Assembly (NCBI GenBank): GCA_022793875.1
Contig: JAAWDR010000018.1
Location: 1 to 47,150 of the forward strand
DNA from: Clostridia bacterium
GTDB taxonomy: Bacteria; Bacillota; Clostridia; TANB77; CAG-508
DNA length: 47,150 nt
Direction of reading: 5' to 3'
Part shown: piece by piece, positions 15,939-24,938 of the stretch
Position numbering within the stretch: the first letter of the stretch is position 1
Layout of the letters: every line of letters begins with the position of its first letter
Notes under the pieces: model-generated
Told to the model about the DNA's origin: nothing
The model's database searches: none
Seen by the model: only the letters and a program-made list of their open reading frames with translations
Position numbers and translations under genes: made by a program

Positions 15939-17336
15939 ATGAAAATACTAATAGCAGGATTTGAAGGGAAAAATAATTCATCAAAAATAATATTAAATTA
16001 TATAAAAGAAAAAAGCAAAGAAGACATTTTATATTTAAAAAATGATTTTAATATATGCAAAAAACAAATAGAAGAAAAATTAATAAATCAATATGATTAT
16101 GTTTTGATGTTTGGGCAAAAAACAGATACAAAAAATATATATTTAGAAAACAATGCGACGATAGGAGAAACAAAATTAACAACAAATTACTATTATGGAG
16201 TTTTAAAAGAAAATTTAGAAAAAAACAATTATAAAGTAATAAGTTCAAATGATGCAGGAAATTACTTATGCAATGAAGTATTCTTTAGAGCATTAAATTT
16301 TAAACAAAATAATAATTTAAAATCTAAAATTGGATTTATACATATTCCAACTATTAACAACATCATAGATATAAAAAATTTATCAAGTGTAATACTAAAT
16401 TATATTGAAACTCTATATGATATCTTTAATATAGCATTACTACAATTAAGCCCAATGAACAAAATAGAAAACAATATGTTAAAAGGGATAGAATACTGTA
16501 GAAAAGCAAAAGAAAAAGGAGCGGATATTGCAATATTTCCAGAAATGTGGAATAACGGATATGAAATGTTATTTGAAGGAGACTTAAAAGATCAAGATGA
16601 TATACCTCAAGAAAAGGTAGAAAGATGGAATAGTAAAGCAATAGAAAATGATGACGAATTTATTAAATGTTATATTAATTTAGCAAAAGAACTTCAAATA
16701 GCAATAGCACTTACATATTTAGAGAAAACAGAAGAAAAGCCAAAAAATACAGTAATAATAATTGATAAAAATGGTAATATCATATTAAAATATTCAAAAG
16801 TACATACAGTAGACTCTAAAATGGAAGCATATACACAACCAGGTACTGAATTTAAAACATGTGAATTAGAATATGAAAAAGGAAAAGTAAAACTAGGAAC
16901 AATGATTTGTTTTGACAGAGATTTCCCAGAAAGTGCAAGAATTTTAATGTTACAAGGAAGTGAACTTATTCTTGTCCCAAATGCTTGCTATATGTCAAAA
17001 ATAAGATTAGAACAATTAAAAGTAAGAGCATATGAAAATATGGTAGGCATTGTAACTGTAAACTATGCAAATCTTAGTGGAAAATCATCAGCATATAGCC
17101 CAATAGTAAGAAATATAAATAAGCATGAATTAAATAGTGAAGTATTAGTAATGGATAATAGTGAAGATATTAAAATTGTCCAATTTAATATGAGTGAAAT
17201 TAGGGAATATAGAAGAAGAGAAACTTTAGGAGATGCTTATAGAAAACCTTATGCGTATAAACAATTAAGCGAAAATAATGTACAGGAACCTTTTATAAGA
17301 AAAGATGCAAGAAGAAATATTGAGGAGGTAATTTAA
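15939..17336 (+). CDS. Fusion of pyroglutamyl-peptidase I-like and nitrilase-family amidohydrolase domains
   Basis: A 465-residue two-domain enzyme. Residues 1-~160 resemble pyrrolidone-carboxyl peptidase (family C15). The candidate triad is present: Glu70 (IYLENNAT), Cys111 (NDAGNYLCNEVF) and His135 (IGFIHIP). Residues ~165-465 are a carbon-nitrogen hydrolase with Glu202 (FPEMWNNGY), Lys287 (YSKVHT) and Cys324 (TMICFDRDFPES), so both active sites look intact. C15 peptidases release N-terminal pyroglutamate; nitrilase-family enzymes cleave amides such as omega-amides or carbamoyl groups. The fused pair may process one small amide or peptide in two steps (inference). The GNAT at 17345 starts 8 bases later. 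Confidence 0.82.
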   Translation: MKILIAGFEGKNNSSKIILNYIKEKSKEDILYLKNDFNICKKQIEEKLINQYDYVLMFGQKTDTKNIYLENNATIGETKLTTNYYYGVLKENLEKNNYKVISSNDAGNYLCNEVFFRALNFKQNNNLKSKIGFIHIPTINNIIDIKNLSSVILNYIETLYDIFNIALLQLSPMNKIENNMLKGIEYCRKAKEKGADIAIFPEMWNNGYEMLFEGDLKDQDDIPQEKVERWNSKAIENDDEFIKCYINLAKELQIAIALTYLEKTEEKPKNTVIIIDKNGNIILKYSKVHTVDSKMEAYTQPGTEFKTCELEYEKGKVKLGTMICFDRDFPESARILMLQGSELILVPNACYMSKIRLEQLKVRAYENMVGIVTVNYANLSGKSSAYSPIVRNINKHELNSEVLVMDNSEDIKIVQFNMSEIREYRRRETLGDAYRKPYAYKQLSENNVQEPFIRKDARRNIEEVI

Positions 17337-17344
17337 AAGAAAAG

Positions 17345-17827
17345 ATGAAATTTGATTTAATAGAAGTTAAAGAAGAAAATAAAAATATAATTTATAATTT
17401 AATGCAACTATATAAATATGAACTTAGCTTTTTTGAAGATGGAACTACAACATTTACAATGTTAGATTCTGGGTTATATGTATTGAAATATATTGAAAAA
17501 TATTGGCAAGATGAAAATAGACATCCATATATATTAAAATGCAATAATGAATTAGCAGGATTTGTTTTGCAAAGATTTAATGAAGAAAATATGAATGAAA
17601 TAGCTGAATTTTTCGTTATTAATAAGTATAGAAAAATGGGAGCTGGAACATTTATGGCAAATAGAATATTTGAACTATATAAAGGAAAATGGGAAGTTAG
17701 AACATTATTAAAAAATGAAAGAGCTCAGAAATTTTGGAGAAATACTATAAAAAAATTTACAAATGATAACTTTGAAGAAAAGTACATTAGAAATAATTCA
17801 AGACTGGCATTTTACTTTGAAAGTTAG
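17345..17827 (+). CDS. GNAT-family acetyltransferase
   Basis: A 160-residue GNAT protein. The core strand and acetyl-CoA loop read IAEFFVINKYRKMGAGTFMA at about residues 81-100, and the C-terminal part has NERAQKFWRNTI, the usual late helix. The start follows the pyroglutamyl-peptidase/nitrilase fusion by only 8 bases, and the AGGAGG near the end of that gene probably serves as its ribosome site, so the two are translationally coupled. Acetylation of the product or substrate of the fusion enzyme is a reasonable guess. The acceptor is unknown. Confidence 0.82.
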   Translation: MKFDLIEVKEENKNIIYNLMQLYKYELSFFEDGTTTFTMLDSGLYVLKYIEKYWQDENRHPYILKCNNELAGFVLQRFNEENMNEIAEFFVINKYRKMGAGTFMANRIFELYKGKWEVRTLLKNERAQKFWRNTIKKFTNDNFEEKYIRNNSRLAFYFES

Positions 17828-17948
17828 ATTTATATAAAATAGAATATTAAATATAAAAATTTATTTAAGTATTCATAATAAATAAAAAAGAAGTAAACAA
17901 AGAAGAACTATACTAAAGAGTTGTAAAATGAAGGGAGATAAAAATAGA

Positions 17949-19067
17949 ATGATATGTTTTAATACACGATATATGGAATTATATAATCAAATAATACATA
18001 ATTTTTTAGAAATTGATGTTTTTGGTGATGAATATATAGATATAGGAGATATTATAGAAGATATTGTACCAAAATATTTATATAGAGAGCAATATAGTAA
18101 ATGTGAAAAAGTATTAAAAGAACTATATGAATGGACAGAAGATAAATTTTATCATGATATGACATGTTTTCACGAACTTATGTTAAGCAACTATTTAGAT
18201 TATCTAGCTGAATCAAGAGAAGATTATGAAGATTTTAATAACATATATTTTGATGAAGAAACTCAAAAAAAGATTAGAGAAGTTAGTAAAGAAAAATTAA
18301 AGGAATATGGAGAAGACGATGGATTTACATTAGAAGATATGGAAGAAGACTTCTATAATCCATATTGTTATGCAGATGAGCTATTTACAGATTTAGATTT
18401 TAAGTTAATAGAACAATTATATAATGAGAAAAAAAATAATTTTCCTATTATTGCTAAAACTATGGGAATAAATTTAGATTTTTATTTTGATATATTGCCA
18501 ATGGATATTCAAGAAAAATATAAGAGTAAGCATATAACATTAACAGGAGAAGTAACTGAACTATTAAAATTTATTCAAGAAAGAATAACATATGGAAGCC
18601 TTTCAAAATTATTTTGGGAAAATGATAATCCAATAAATGAAGAACGTATCCAAATAATATTAGAAAATTTGATGGAAGCCTATTTTTATAGTAAAGGTGT
18701 AGATATAACAAGAGAAGCATTATTAGGAAGTGGAAAAGTCGACTTTAAATTACATAGAAATAATAGCGAAGAAAATGAAAAAATACTAATAGAAGTAAAA
18801 AAAGCAAAAAGTTCATATTTAAAAGCAGGATATGAGAGACAACTTACTGAATATATAAAATCAAGCAGATGTACAAATGCTTTCTATTTAATAGCATGCT
18901 TTACAGACGATGAATATGAGAAAGCTTATAATTTTATAAGAAATCATATTTATACAGATAACTTTCAAATGTATATAAATATAGAAATAGTAGATGTGAG
19001 AAAAAAGATTCCAGCATCTAAAAATATTAGTAAAAGTAGAAGAGTTATTAGAAAAAAACAAAAATAA
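17949..19067 (+). CDS. Putative PD-(D/E)XK-type nuclease
   Basis: A 372-residue soluble, acidic protein. The C-terminal third carries a PD-(D/E)XK-like core: Asp in GSGKVDFKLHR, then ILIEVKKAKSS (the ExK pair), then YERQLTEYIKSSR, matching the helix after the core. The N-terminal two thirds are helical and rich in Asp/Glu, with no family I recognise. I chose ATG 17949 because AGGGAGA at 17932-17938 is well placed for it; an in-frame ATG at 17928 has a poor site. Standalone nucleases of this fold often act in defence or DNA repair, but no methyltransferase or partner is nearby. Confidence 0.6.
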   Translation: MICFNTRYMELYNQIIHNFLEIDVFGDEYIDIGDIIEDIVPKYLYREQYSKCEKVLKELYEWTEDKFYHDMTCFHELMLSNYLDYLAESREDYEDFNNIYFDEETQKKIREVSKEKLKEYGEDDGFTLEDMEEDFYNPYCYADELFTDLDFKLIEQLYNEKKNNFPIIAKTMGINLDFYFDILPMDIQEKYKSKHITLTGEVTELLKFIQERITYGSLSKLFWENDNPINEERIQIILENLMEAYFYSKGVDITREALLGSGKVDFKLHRNNSEENEKILIEVKKAKSSYLKAGYERQLTEYIKSSRCTNAFYLIACFTDDEYEKAYNFIRNHIYTDNFQMYINIEIVDVRKKIPASKNISKSRRVIRKKQK

Positions 19068-19142
19068 TAGAAGTTGGATTTTATTTTAAAATGTTTAATT
19101 AAGTAAAAGATAAGTAATTATATTTATAGGAGAGAAAAATAT

Positions 19143-20411
19143 ATGAACGAAGAAATAAACATAAAAAAACAACTAAAAATATCAGTACCAATAGCATTTG
19201 AAAGCTTAATAAATATCCTTATGACACTAGTAGACACATTAGTAATATCTGTAATAGGAACAACCGAATTAGCAGCACTAGGAGCAATGAGTGTGATAAT
19301 AAATATAATGCAAATGAGCATACAAACAATGAATGTTTCAAACAATACCCTAGTAGCAAAAGCAATTGGAGAGAAAGACGAAAACAAAATAAAATTAACA
19401 ACAGGAAATTCAATTTTTATAACTATACTAATTTCAATAATAACAATAATAATCATATATATTATAAAACCAGTATTTCCAAACTTATTTGAAGTCGATG
19501 AAATTTGCAATATATACTTAACTATAAGACTAATAGGATTCATACAAAGTTCTATTGTAACTGTTTTATCTGGACATCAAAGAACAATAGGAAACCAAGG
19601 AAATATATTAGTATTAAGAATATTTGCAGTAGTATTAAATTTGATTTTAGATTTAATAGCAGTAAAACAAGGATATGGAATAAAAGGAGTAGCATGGGTT
19701 ACAGTATTTATAGACACCATACTTGCAATATATTTGTTAATAAAATCAAAAAACACCATAAAATATAAGTTAAATAAAATATATTTTAAGGAAATATTTA
19801 AATTATTTAAATGGAATTTTATAGAACGAATTGCATCAAGAGTTGACAATTTTATATTTAATTTAATTGTTGCCAAAATGGGAAATTTAGAATATGCTGT
19901 ACATGTAATATTAATACAAATAGCCAATATATATGAAGCTTTTATTCAAGGATTTGGAGATGGAATAACAATTAGTATTGGAATAGCATCAGGCAACAAT
20001 AAAGAAAATAGTATGAAAAAAGTAAAAGAAGTTGCAAAAAAATTAATAAATATTTGTGCATTTATTTTTCCTATTATTGTGTTCATAATTGCTATAATTG
20101 TTATGAGAATTTCATTACAAGAAAAAGAATTACAAAATATATTTTATAGTATATTGCCATTGCTTGTTATAGGAACATATGTAACAATGAGTGCAACATA
20201 TTATTTCGCCATTTTAAGAGGAATAAGAGACTTTAAATTTCTTGCAAAAAGAAATATAATAAGTTCTATTTCAAAAATTATATTAGCTATCTTTTTAGCA
20301 TTTACTCCTTTAGGAATTGTAGGAGTATGGATTGCATATTTAGCTTATGGGTTAATACAAAAATACTTATCGAAAAATAGATATAACCAAATTTTTAACA
20401 AAAAAACATAA
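19143..20411 (+). CDS. MATE-family efflux transporter
   Basis: A 422-residue membrane protein with about 12 hydrophobic segments. The first reads LKISVPIAFESLINILMTLV, the usual MATE N-terminus, followed by DTLVISVIGTTELAALGA, a conserved first-loop region. Family members export cationic drugs or flavin-like compounds using Na+ or H+ gradients. The start has an AGGAGAG site. It precedes an MFS gene by 57 bases, giving two exporters side by side within the enzyme array. The substrate is unknown. Confidence 0.9.
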   Translation: MNEEINIKKQLKISVPIAFESLINILMTLVDTLVISVIGTTELAALGAMSVIINIMQMSIQTMNVSNNTLVAKAIGEKDENKIKLTTGNSIFITILISIITIIIIYIIKPVFPNLFEVDEICNIYLTIRLIGFIQSSIVTVLSGHQRTIGNQGNILVLRIFAVVLNLILDLIAVKQGYGIKGVAWVTVFIDTILAIYLLIKSKNTIKYKLNKIYFKEIFKLFKWNFIERIASRVDNFIFNLIVAKMGNLEYAVHVILIQIANIYEAFIQGFGDGITISIGIASGNNKENSMKKVKEVAKKLINICAFIFPIIVFIIAIIVMRISLQEKELQNIFYSILPLLVIGTYVTMSATYYFAILRGIRDFKFLAKRNIISSISKIILAIFLAFTPLGIVGVWIAYLAYGLIQKYLSKNRYNQIFNKKT

Positions 20412-20468
20412 ATTTATAAAGTTGTAAAACTAAAATATATTAATATATAGGAGAATTAAACGAAGAAA

Positions 20469-21653
20469 ATGAAAAACATAAGAAATGAAAATAGAATATT
20501 AATAATTTTAGCATTTTTTAGTATATCAATCGGACTATGGACAAATTTTAGACAATTATGGCTACAAGACAATAACTTTTCTGTAACACAAATAAGTAAT
20601 ATCATGAGTATAGGAGCTTTATTAAGTATTATAGGAATAGCTCTTATTGGAAGATATATAACTCTAAATAAATTAAAGAAAACAATAACATTTATATTGA
20701 TTATAAAATTTATCAATATGTTATTACTATATTATCTAAACGGAACAAATCAAGTAGAAATAATTAAATTATCAATAATAGCAGATATAGTAATGGAATA
20801 CATAATTATAACAAGTATATATCCATTAATAACAACAATAGTAAAAAGCAATACAATATATAGTAAAAGAAAATTAACAGAATATTTATTTAAAGATATA
20901 GGAATTTTATTTGGAGGAATATTTATAGGGAAAAGTATAGCAGGAATATTAGTAAATTATAATGTTTGCTTAATAGTATCAAATATATTTTTAATAATTT
21001 CAATAATTGCAATGTTAAATATAAGAATTGAACATACAAAAGAAAAAAAGCAGATAAAAAATAAAATGATTAAATACATACTAAACAGCAAAATAATGAT
21101 ATTATACTTATTATATAATTTTATAGGAGCAATAGCAATGAACACTGCTTTAGGATTGAAAATGCTAACATTAACAAATTATTTTAATTTTTCAGACAAT
21201 ATTGCGACTAATTACTTATTAATTGTAGGTTTAATTGCAGATGGAATAGGAATATTAGCACTTAAATATTTAACACCAAAAAATGATTATATAACAATCA
21301 CAATAAAGTTTGGAATAAGATTTATAGGATATATAATTGCTTTTATGTCTAACAATTTAATAATAACTTTAATAGCAATAACATGGTCTTTACTTATATC
21401 AACAGCATATGAAAATATATGTGATGGGGTATATATAAATCGTATAGAAAATGATTATCAATTATCATTTGCAAATGTAAGATATATAATAAAATTTTTA
21501 GGAGAAGCAATAGGAGTAGCATTTTGCGGGATAATGTATGAAAGTGGTCTTAGATATATGTTTGGGCTATCTGCAATATTTATGATTTTTCAAATAGGAC
21601 TAGCATATTATTTGATTTATTTAAGAAGAGGAGAAAAAGCACAAAATGAGTAA
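20469..21653 (+). CDS. MFS transporter
   Basis: A 394-residue integral membrane protein with 11-12 hydrophobic segments and short charged loops (for example EHTKEKKQIKNKMIK near the middle). The overall shape and the ISIGLWTNFRQLWLQ start fit a major facilitator, though the classic DRxGRR motif is weak. The AGGAG site at 20449-20453 is 15 bases from the ATG, somewhat long. It follows the MATE gene closely, so both may be one transcript. The C-terminus overlaps a tiny ORF at 21646. Substrate unknown. Confidence 0.75.
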   Translation: MKNIRNENRILIILAFFSISIGLWTNFRQLWLQDNNFSVTQISNIMSIGALLSIIGIALIGRYITLNKLKKTITFILIIKFINMLLLYYLNGTNQVEIIKLSIIADIVMEYIIITSIYPLITTIVKSNTIYSKRKLTEYLFKDIGILFGGIFIGKSIAGILVNYNVCLIVSNIFLIISIIAMLNIRIEHTKEKKQIKNKMIKYILNSKIMILYLLYNFIGAIAMNTALGLKMLTLTNYFNFSDNIATNYLLIVGLIADGIGILALKYLTPKNDYITITIKFGIRFIGYIIAFMSNNLIITLIAITWSLLISTAYENICDGVYINRIENDYQLSFANVRYIIKFLGEAIGVAFCGIMYESGLRYMFGLSAIFMIFQIGLAYYLIYLRRGEKAQNE

Positions 21654-21726
21654 AAGAATAGCATTATTTGATTATCCAGGAGAAATGATAAAGAAAATTA
21701 ATCTGAATAAAAATAACAAAGAATAG
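21646..21726 (+). CDS. Small ORF or N-terminal gene remnant (26 codons)
   Basis: ATG 21646 overlaps the end of the MFS gene and opens a 26-codon frame (MSKRIALFDYPGEMIKK at its start) with AGAGGAG about 10 bases upstream. It ends just before the GTG-start Nudix gene. It may be the truncated start of a lost gene, like the fragments at 13565 and 24142, or only a coupling peptide. No family is recognised. Confidence 0.35.
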   Translation: MSKRIALFDYPGEMIKKINLNKNNKE

Positions 21727-21738
21727 GAGTAAATAAAA

Positions 21739-22194
21739 GTGAAATATGTAGGAAATAAAGAAGAAAATATAGAATATAAAAAAAGGCCAGGAGCATATGC
21801 AATTATTGTAAACAAAAATGATAATAAAGTAGGAATTGTAACTGATGACACAGGATATTTTTATTTAGGTGGAGGCATAGAAGAAGGGGAAACAAAATTA
21901 GAAGCTTTAAAAAGAGAATTAATTGAAGAATCAGGATACACAATAAAAAATATAAAAGAATTTGAACAAGTTGGTTCCCACATATATGATGAAGCTAAAG
22001 GATACTTGGAAGTGATTGCAAATGTATACATAGCAGAGTTTGATGAAAAAATAACAGAACCAATCGAAAAAGACCATACTGTATTATGGGTAAAACCAGA
22101 AGAATATGAGAAGAAAATGTTTAGAGAATGGCAAAGGTACATAATGAAAAAATTTATAGAAAAAAGAAATCAAAAAAGACAGGTGGAATTATAA
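21739..22194 (+). CDS. Nudix hydrolase
   Basis: A 151-residue Nudix protein that splits a nucleoside diphosphate linked to another group. The Nudix box is complete, GGGIEEGETKLEALKREL followed by EESGY (about residues 43-65), matching GX5EX7REUXEEXGU. The start is GTG 21739, supported by an AGGAG site 10 bases upstream; no better ATG exists. It is the first of three consecutive small genes (two Nudix, one serine hydrolase). The substrate may be an oxidised or modified NTP. Confidence 0.88.
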   Translation: MKYVGNKEENIEYKKRPGAYAIIVNKNDNKVGIVTDDTGYFYLGGGIEEGETKLEALKRELIEESGYTIKNIKEFEQVGSHIYDEAKGYLEVIANVYIAEFDEKITEPIEKDHTVLWVKPEEYEKKMFREWQRYIMKKFIEKRNQKRQVEL

Positions 22195-22263
22195 AATAAT
22201 GAGAGTATTTAAACATTTGAAATTATGAAAATCAATAAGACTAATAGAAGGAAAAGTGATAGA

Positions 22264-22749
22264 ATGGAAAAAACAATAAGAAAAGCAGTAAGATGCTATT
22301 TGATAAAAGAAAATAAAGTATTAGTTACAAAATATAAAGAGGAAAATAAAAAGGCAGGATATTATGACATACCTGGTGGAAAAATTGAAAAAGGAGAAAC
22401 TCCAGAACAAACAGCAATTAGAGAAATGAAAGAGGAAACAGGAGTAGAAGTTGAAAATTTAAAATATAAAGGAAATATGATAATTGAATATCCTAACAGA
22501 ATATTTGACTTTGATGTATTTATTACAAATGAAAATAAAGGAGAGCCACAAGAATTTGAAGAAAATACATCAGAATGGATAGAAATCAAAGAATTACTAC
22601 AGAAAGAAAAAATTTTGTCTAATATAATGATTTTAGATAGATTTTTTATAAAAGGATTAGTTAATGATCAATATAACTTTAAAATGCACATCCAAATAGA
22701 TGAAAAAGAAAACATTTTAGATGTAAAGTATAGAATGGAGGAAAAATAA
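22264..22749 (+). CDS. Nudix hydrolase (MutT-like)
   Basis: A 161-residue Nudix protein. The box is GGKIEKGETPEQTAIREM followed by KEETGVEV, a full match, after the conserved GYYDIPGG. The start at ATG 22264 has an AAGGAA site; an in-frame ATG 39 bases upstream has none, so I prefer 22264. Its stop codon directly abuts the start of the serine hydrolase at 22750, which indicates translational coupling. It is likely an NTP pyrophosphohydrolase; the exact substrate is not predictable. It belongs to a set of four Nudix genes in 10 kb. Confidence 0.87.
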   Translation: MEKTIRKAVRCYLIKENKVLVTKYKEENKKAGYYDIPGGKIEKGETPEQTAIREMKEETGVEVENLKYKGNMIIEYPNRIFDFDVFITNENKGEPQEFEENTSEWIEIKELLQKEKILSNIMILDRFFIKGLVNDQYNFKMHIQIDEKENILDVKYRMEEK

Positions 22750-23301
22750 ATGGAAAATTATTTTATAATACATGGAAGTTTTGGAAATCCATTTGGAAAC
22801 TGGTTTAGTTGGCTACATGATTTTATAAAAGATGAAGGAAAACAAGTATATGTACCACATTTTCCTATTGGAGTAGAATACCAAAACTATGAAAATTGGA
22901 GTAAGTTACTAAAATATTATTTAGAACTGGGATTAATAAATGAAAAAACGACAATAATAGCACATAGTATTGCACCAGTATTCATATCAAAATTTTTAAC
23001 TGAAAATAAAGTAAAAGTAAAAAAATTAATATTTGTATGTGCATTTAATAATTATTTAGGAATAAATGAAGAATATGATAAAGTAAATAAATCAATGTAT
23101 TTTGAAAACTTAGAAAATGTAAAAGAATACTCTAATGAAATTATTTGCTTTTACTCAAATAATGACCCATATGTAAAATATGAAGTTGAAAAAGAATTTG
23201 CAGATAAAATTGCAACAGAACAAATTTTAATACCAAATGCAGGACATATAAATAGTGAAAGTGGATATGATACATTTGAAGATATAGTAAGTTATTTATA
23301 A
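22750..23301 (+). CDS. RBBP9/YdeN-type serine hydrolase
   Basis: A 183-residue alpha/beta hydrolase of the RBBP9/YdeN group, which is short and lacks a lid. Visible features are IHGSFGNPFGNW at the N-terminus, the nucleophile in IIAHSIAPVF (about residue 76), Asp in SNNDPYV and the C-terminal His in NAGHINSESGY; the SxNDPYV and GHIN blocks are typical. The substrate is not known for most of the family. The start codon follows the Nudix stop with no gap, and GGAGG lies 9 bases before it. Confidence 0.85.
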   Translation: MENYFIIHGSFGNPFGNWFSWLHDFIKDEGKQVYVPHFPIGVEYQNYENWSKLLKYYLELGLINEKTTIIAHSIAPVFISKFLTENKVKVKKLIFVCAFNNYLGINEEYDKVNKSMYFENLENVKEYSNEIICFYSNNDPYVKYEVEKEFADKIATEQILIPNAGHINSESGYDTFEDIVSYL

Positions 23302-23471
23302 TTGGGACATCAGGATTAACAAAAAATCAAAAAATAACATAAATATAAAAACACAAAAAAGACACAAAAAATCAATAAATAAGAAACAAAAGTAATATAT
23401 AATCCAAATAACCTACAAGAAAAAATATTTCTCAAGCAAATTTTTAATTAGAGAAAGAAAAGAGGTAACAA

Positions 23472-24125
23472 ATGGAAAGTATATTAGAAAATGAAAAACA
23501 AATATTAAAAAACAATGAATTAATAAGGTCAAAAAAACAATATAACGAATATGAAATGATAATGAAAATATATCAAAAAGCTATAGAAAATACACTAAAA
23601 AGAATTGAAGATATAAAACAAGAATTAAATGAAAATTATGAATATAATATAATATCAAATGTAACTAGCAGGATAAAAAGTTCAGAAAGCATATTGGAAA
23701 AGATGAAAAAGAAAAAGCTAGACATCAGTTATGAAAATATGATAGAAAATATTAATGACATTGCAGGAATAAGAATTGTATGTAATTATAAAGATGATAT
23801 TTATAAAATAAGAAATACTATTAGAAAACAAAAAGATATAAAAGTTCTAAAAGAAAAAGATTACATAAAGAAAACAAAGAAAAGTGGATATTCAGCATAT
23901 CATATAATAATAGAAGTACCAGTAGAAATAAAAGAAGAAAAAATATATGTAAAAGTAGAAATTCAAATAAGAACTGTATTAATGGACTTTTGGGCAACAG
24001 CAGAACATAAAGTGAAATATAAACCAATAAAAAAAATATCAAATATAAATTCAATAAAATTAGCTATATATGCAAAAATAATAAATTATATAAATGATAA
24101 AATGAGAACAATAGTAGAATACTAA
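23472..24125 (+). CDS. Small alarmone synthetase (RelA/SpoT nucleotidyltransferase domain)
   Basis: A 217-residue single-domain (p)ppGpp synthetase, the length of RelQ/RelP-type enzymes, without hydrolase or TGS domains. Diagnostic blocks are INDIAGIRIVCNY (about residues 97-109), KKSGYSAYHIIIEVP (about 137-151), VEIQIRTVLMDFWATAEHK (about 161-179); the Glu-x-Gln-x-Arg triad is intact. It transfers pyrophosphate from ATP to GTP/GDP, producing a stress alarmone. AGAGGT precedes the ATG. A Ppx/GppA-like protein lies 3 kb downstream and Nudix enzymes surround it, so alarmone turnover could be local (inference). Confidence 0.9.
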   Translation: MESILENEKQILKNNELIRSKKQYNEYEMIMKIYQKAIENTLKRIEDIKQELNENYEYNIISNVTSRIKSSESILEKMKKKKLDISYENMIENINDIAGIRIVCNYKDDIYKIRNTIRKQKDIKVLKEKDYIKKTKKSGYSAYHIIIEVPVEIKEEKIYVKVEIQIRTVLMDFWATAEHKVKYKPIKKISNINSIKLAIYAKIINYINDKMRTIVEY

Positions 24126-24141
24126 TCTGTTGGAAGTTAAA

Positions 24142-24204
24142 ATGAATTATAAAATAGAATTAGCAACATTTGAAGATTTTAATTTATGGGAGATGAAAAT
24201 ATGA
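24142..24204 (+). pseudogene. N-terminal remnant of a GNAT-like gene
   Basis: A 20-codon frame, MNYKIELATFEDFNLWEMKI, ends one base before the nitroreductase start at 24206. The beginning (IELATFEDF) looks like a GNAT acetyltransferase N-terminus, and the GGGAGATG at its end now serves as ribosome site for the nitroreductase. It has the same structure as the fragment at 13565. The family call rests on few residues. Confidence 0.4.
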
Positions 24205-24205
24205 T

Positions 24206-24766
24206 ATGAATACAATAGAAGCAATAGAAAATAGAAGAAGTATTAGAAATTTTAAAGCTGACAAAATTTCAAAAGAAATAGTAGAAGATATATTGAATTG
24301 TGGTAGACTTGCTCCTTCAGCGAAAAATAGGCAACCATGGTATTTTGTGATAGTTCAAGATGAAGTGAAAAACAAAATTGCTGATATGATGATTAATTAT
24401 ACAATTAACAAAGATGATACTAATGAAAGAAAAAAATTAGATTGTGCAAGTAGTGTTAATCCTACAGCAAATGTAATAAAACAAGCACCTATATTAGCAC
24501 TAGTATTTAGAGAAAAAAATGATAACTGGATTATAGGAGATAATTTGTCAATTGGTGCCTGTGTAGAAAATATGTGTTTGAGAGCTACTGATTTAGGAAT
24601 TGGTTCTTTATGGATTAGAGATATTGTTTATGTTTCAGAAGACGTTACAAAAATGATTGGACATGGCGATTTAGAACTAAATTGTGCAGTTTCATTTGGT
24701 GTTCCAAATCAAAATCCTAAACAAAGACCAAGAAAAGAATTAAAAGAAATTATGGAGTGGTATTAA
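24206..24766 (+). CDS. Nitroreductase-family flavoprotein
   Basis: A 186-residue FMN-dependent oxidoreductase. The N-terminus AIENRRSIRNF with LAPSAKNRQPWYFVIVQ (about residues 32-48) is the FMN-binding signature, and LGIGSLWIRD near the middle matches the conserved GLGSCWI-type block. It probably uses NAD(P)H to reduce quinones, nitro compounds or similar electrophiles. A terminator follows at 24782-24834, so this closes a transcript. The start overlaps the remnant of a deleted gene. Confidence 0.9.
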   Translation: MNTIEAIENRRSIRNFKADKISKEIVEDILNCGRLAPSAKNRQPWYFVIVQDEVKNKIADMMINYTINKDDTNERKKLDCASSVNPTANVIKQAPILALVFREKNDNWIIGDNLSIGACVENMCLRATDLGIGSLWIRDIVYVSEDVTKMIGHGDLELNCAVSFGVPNQNPKQRPRKELKEIMEWY

Positions 24767-24781
24767 TATAAATTATAGAAA

Positions 24782-24834
24782 AATAAGTCAAAAAAAGTAA
24801 TTTACAAAATACTTTTCTGGCTTATTATTTTTTT
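24782..24834 (+). terminator. Intrinsic terminator after the nitroreductase
   Basis: AATAAG with an A-rich arm at 24782-24799 pairs with TACTTTT and CTTATT at about 24810-24826, followed by an eight-T run to 24834. The stem is imperfect and AT-rich. Confidence 0.6.
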
Positions 24835-24938
24835 GCTATTTTCATATACATTTTTTTATAATAATGTTATAATGAAAGCGATAATTAGTAAGTTGTAGGG
24901 GATTTAAATATAATGTAAGTTATAAGGGAGATGATAAA

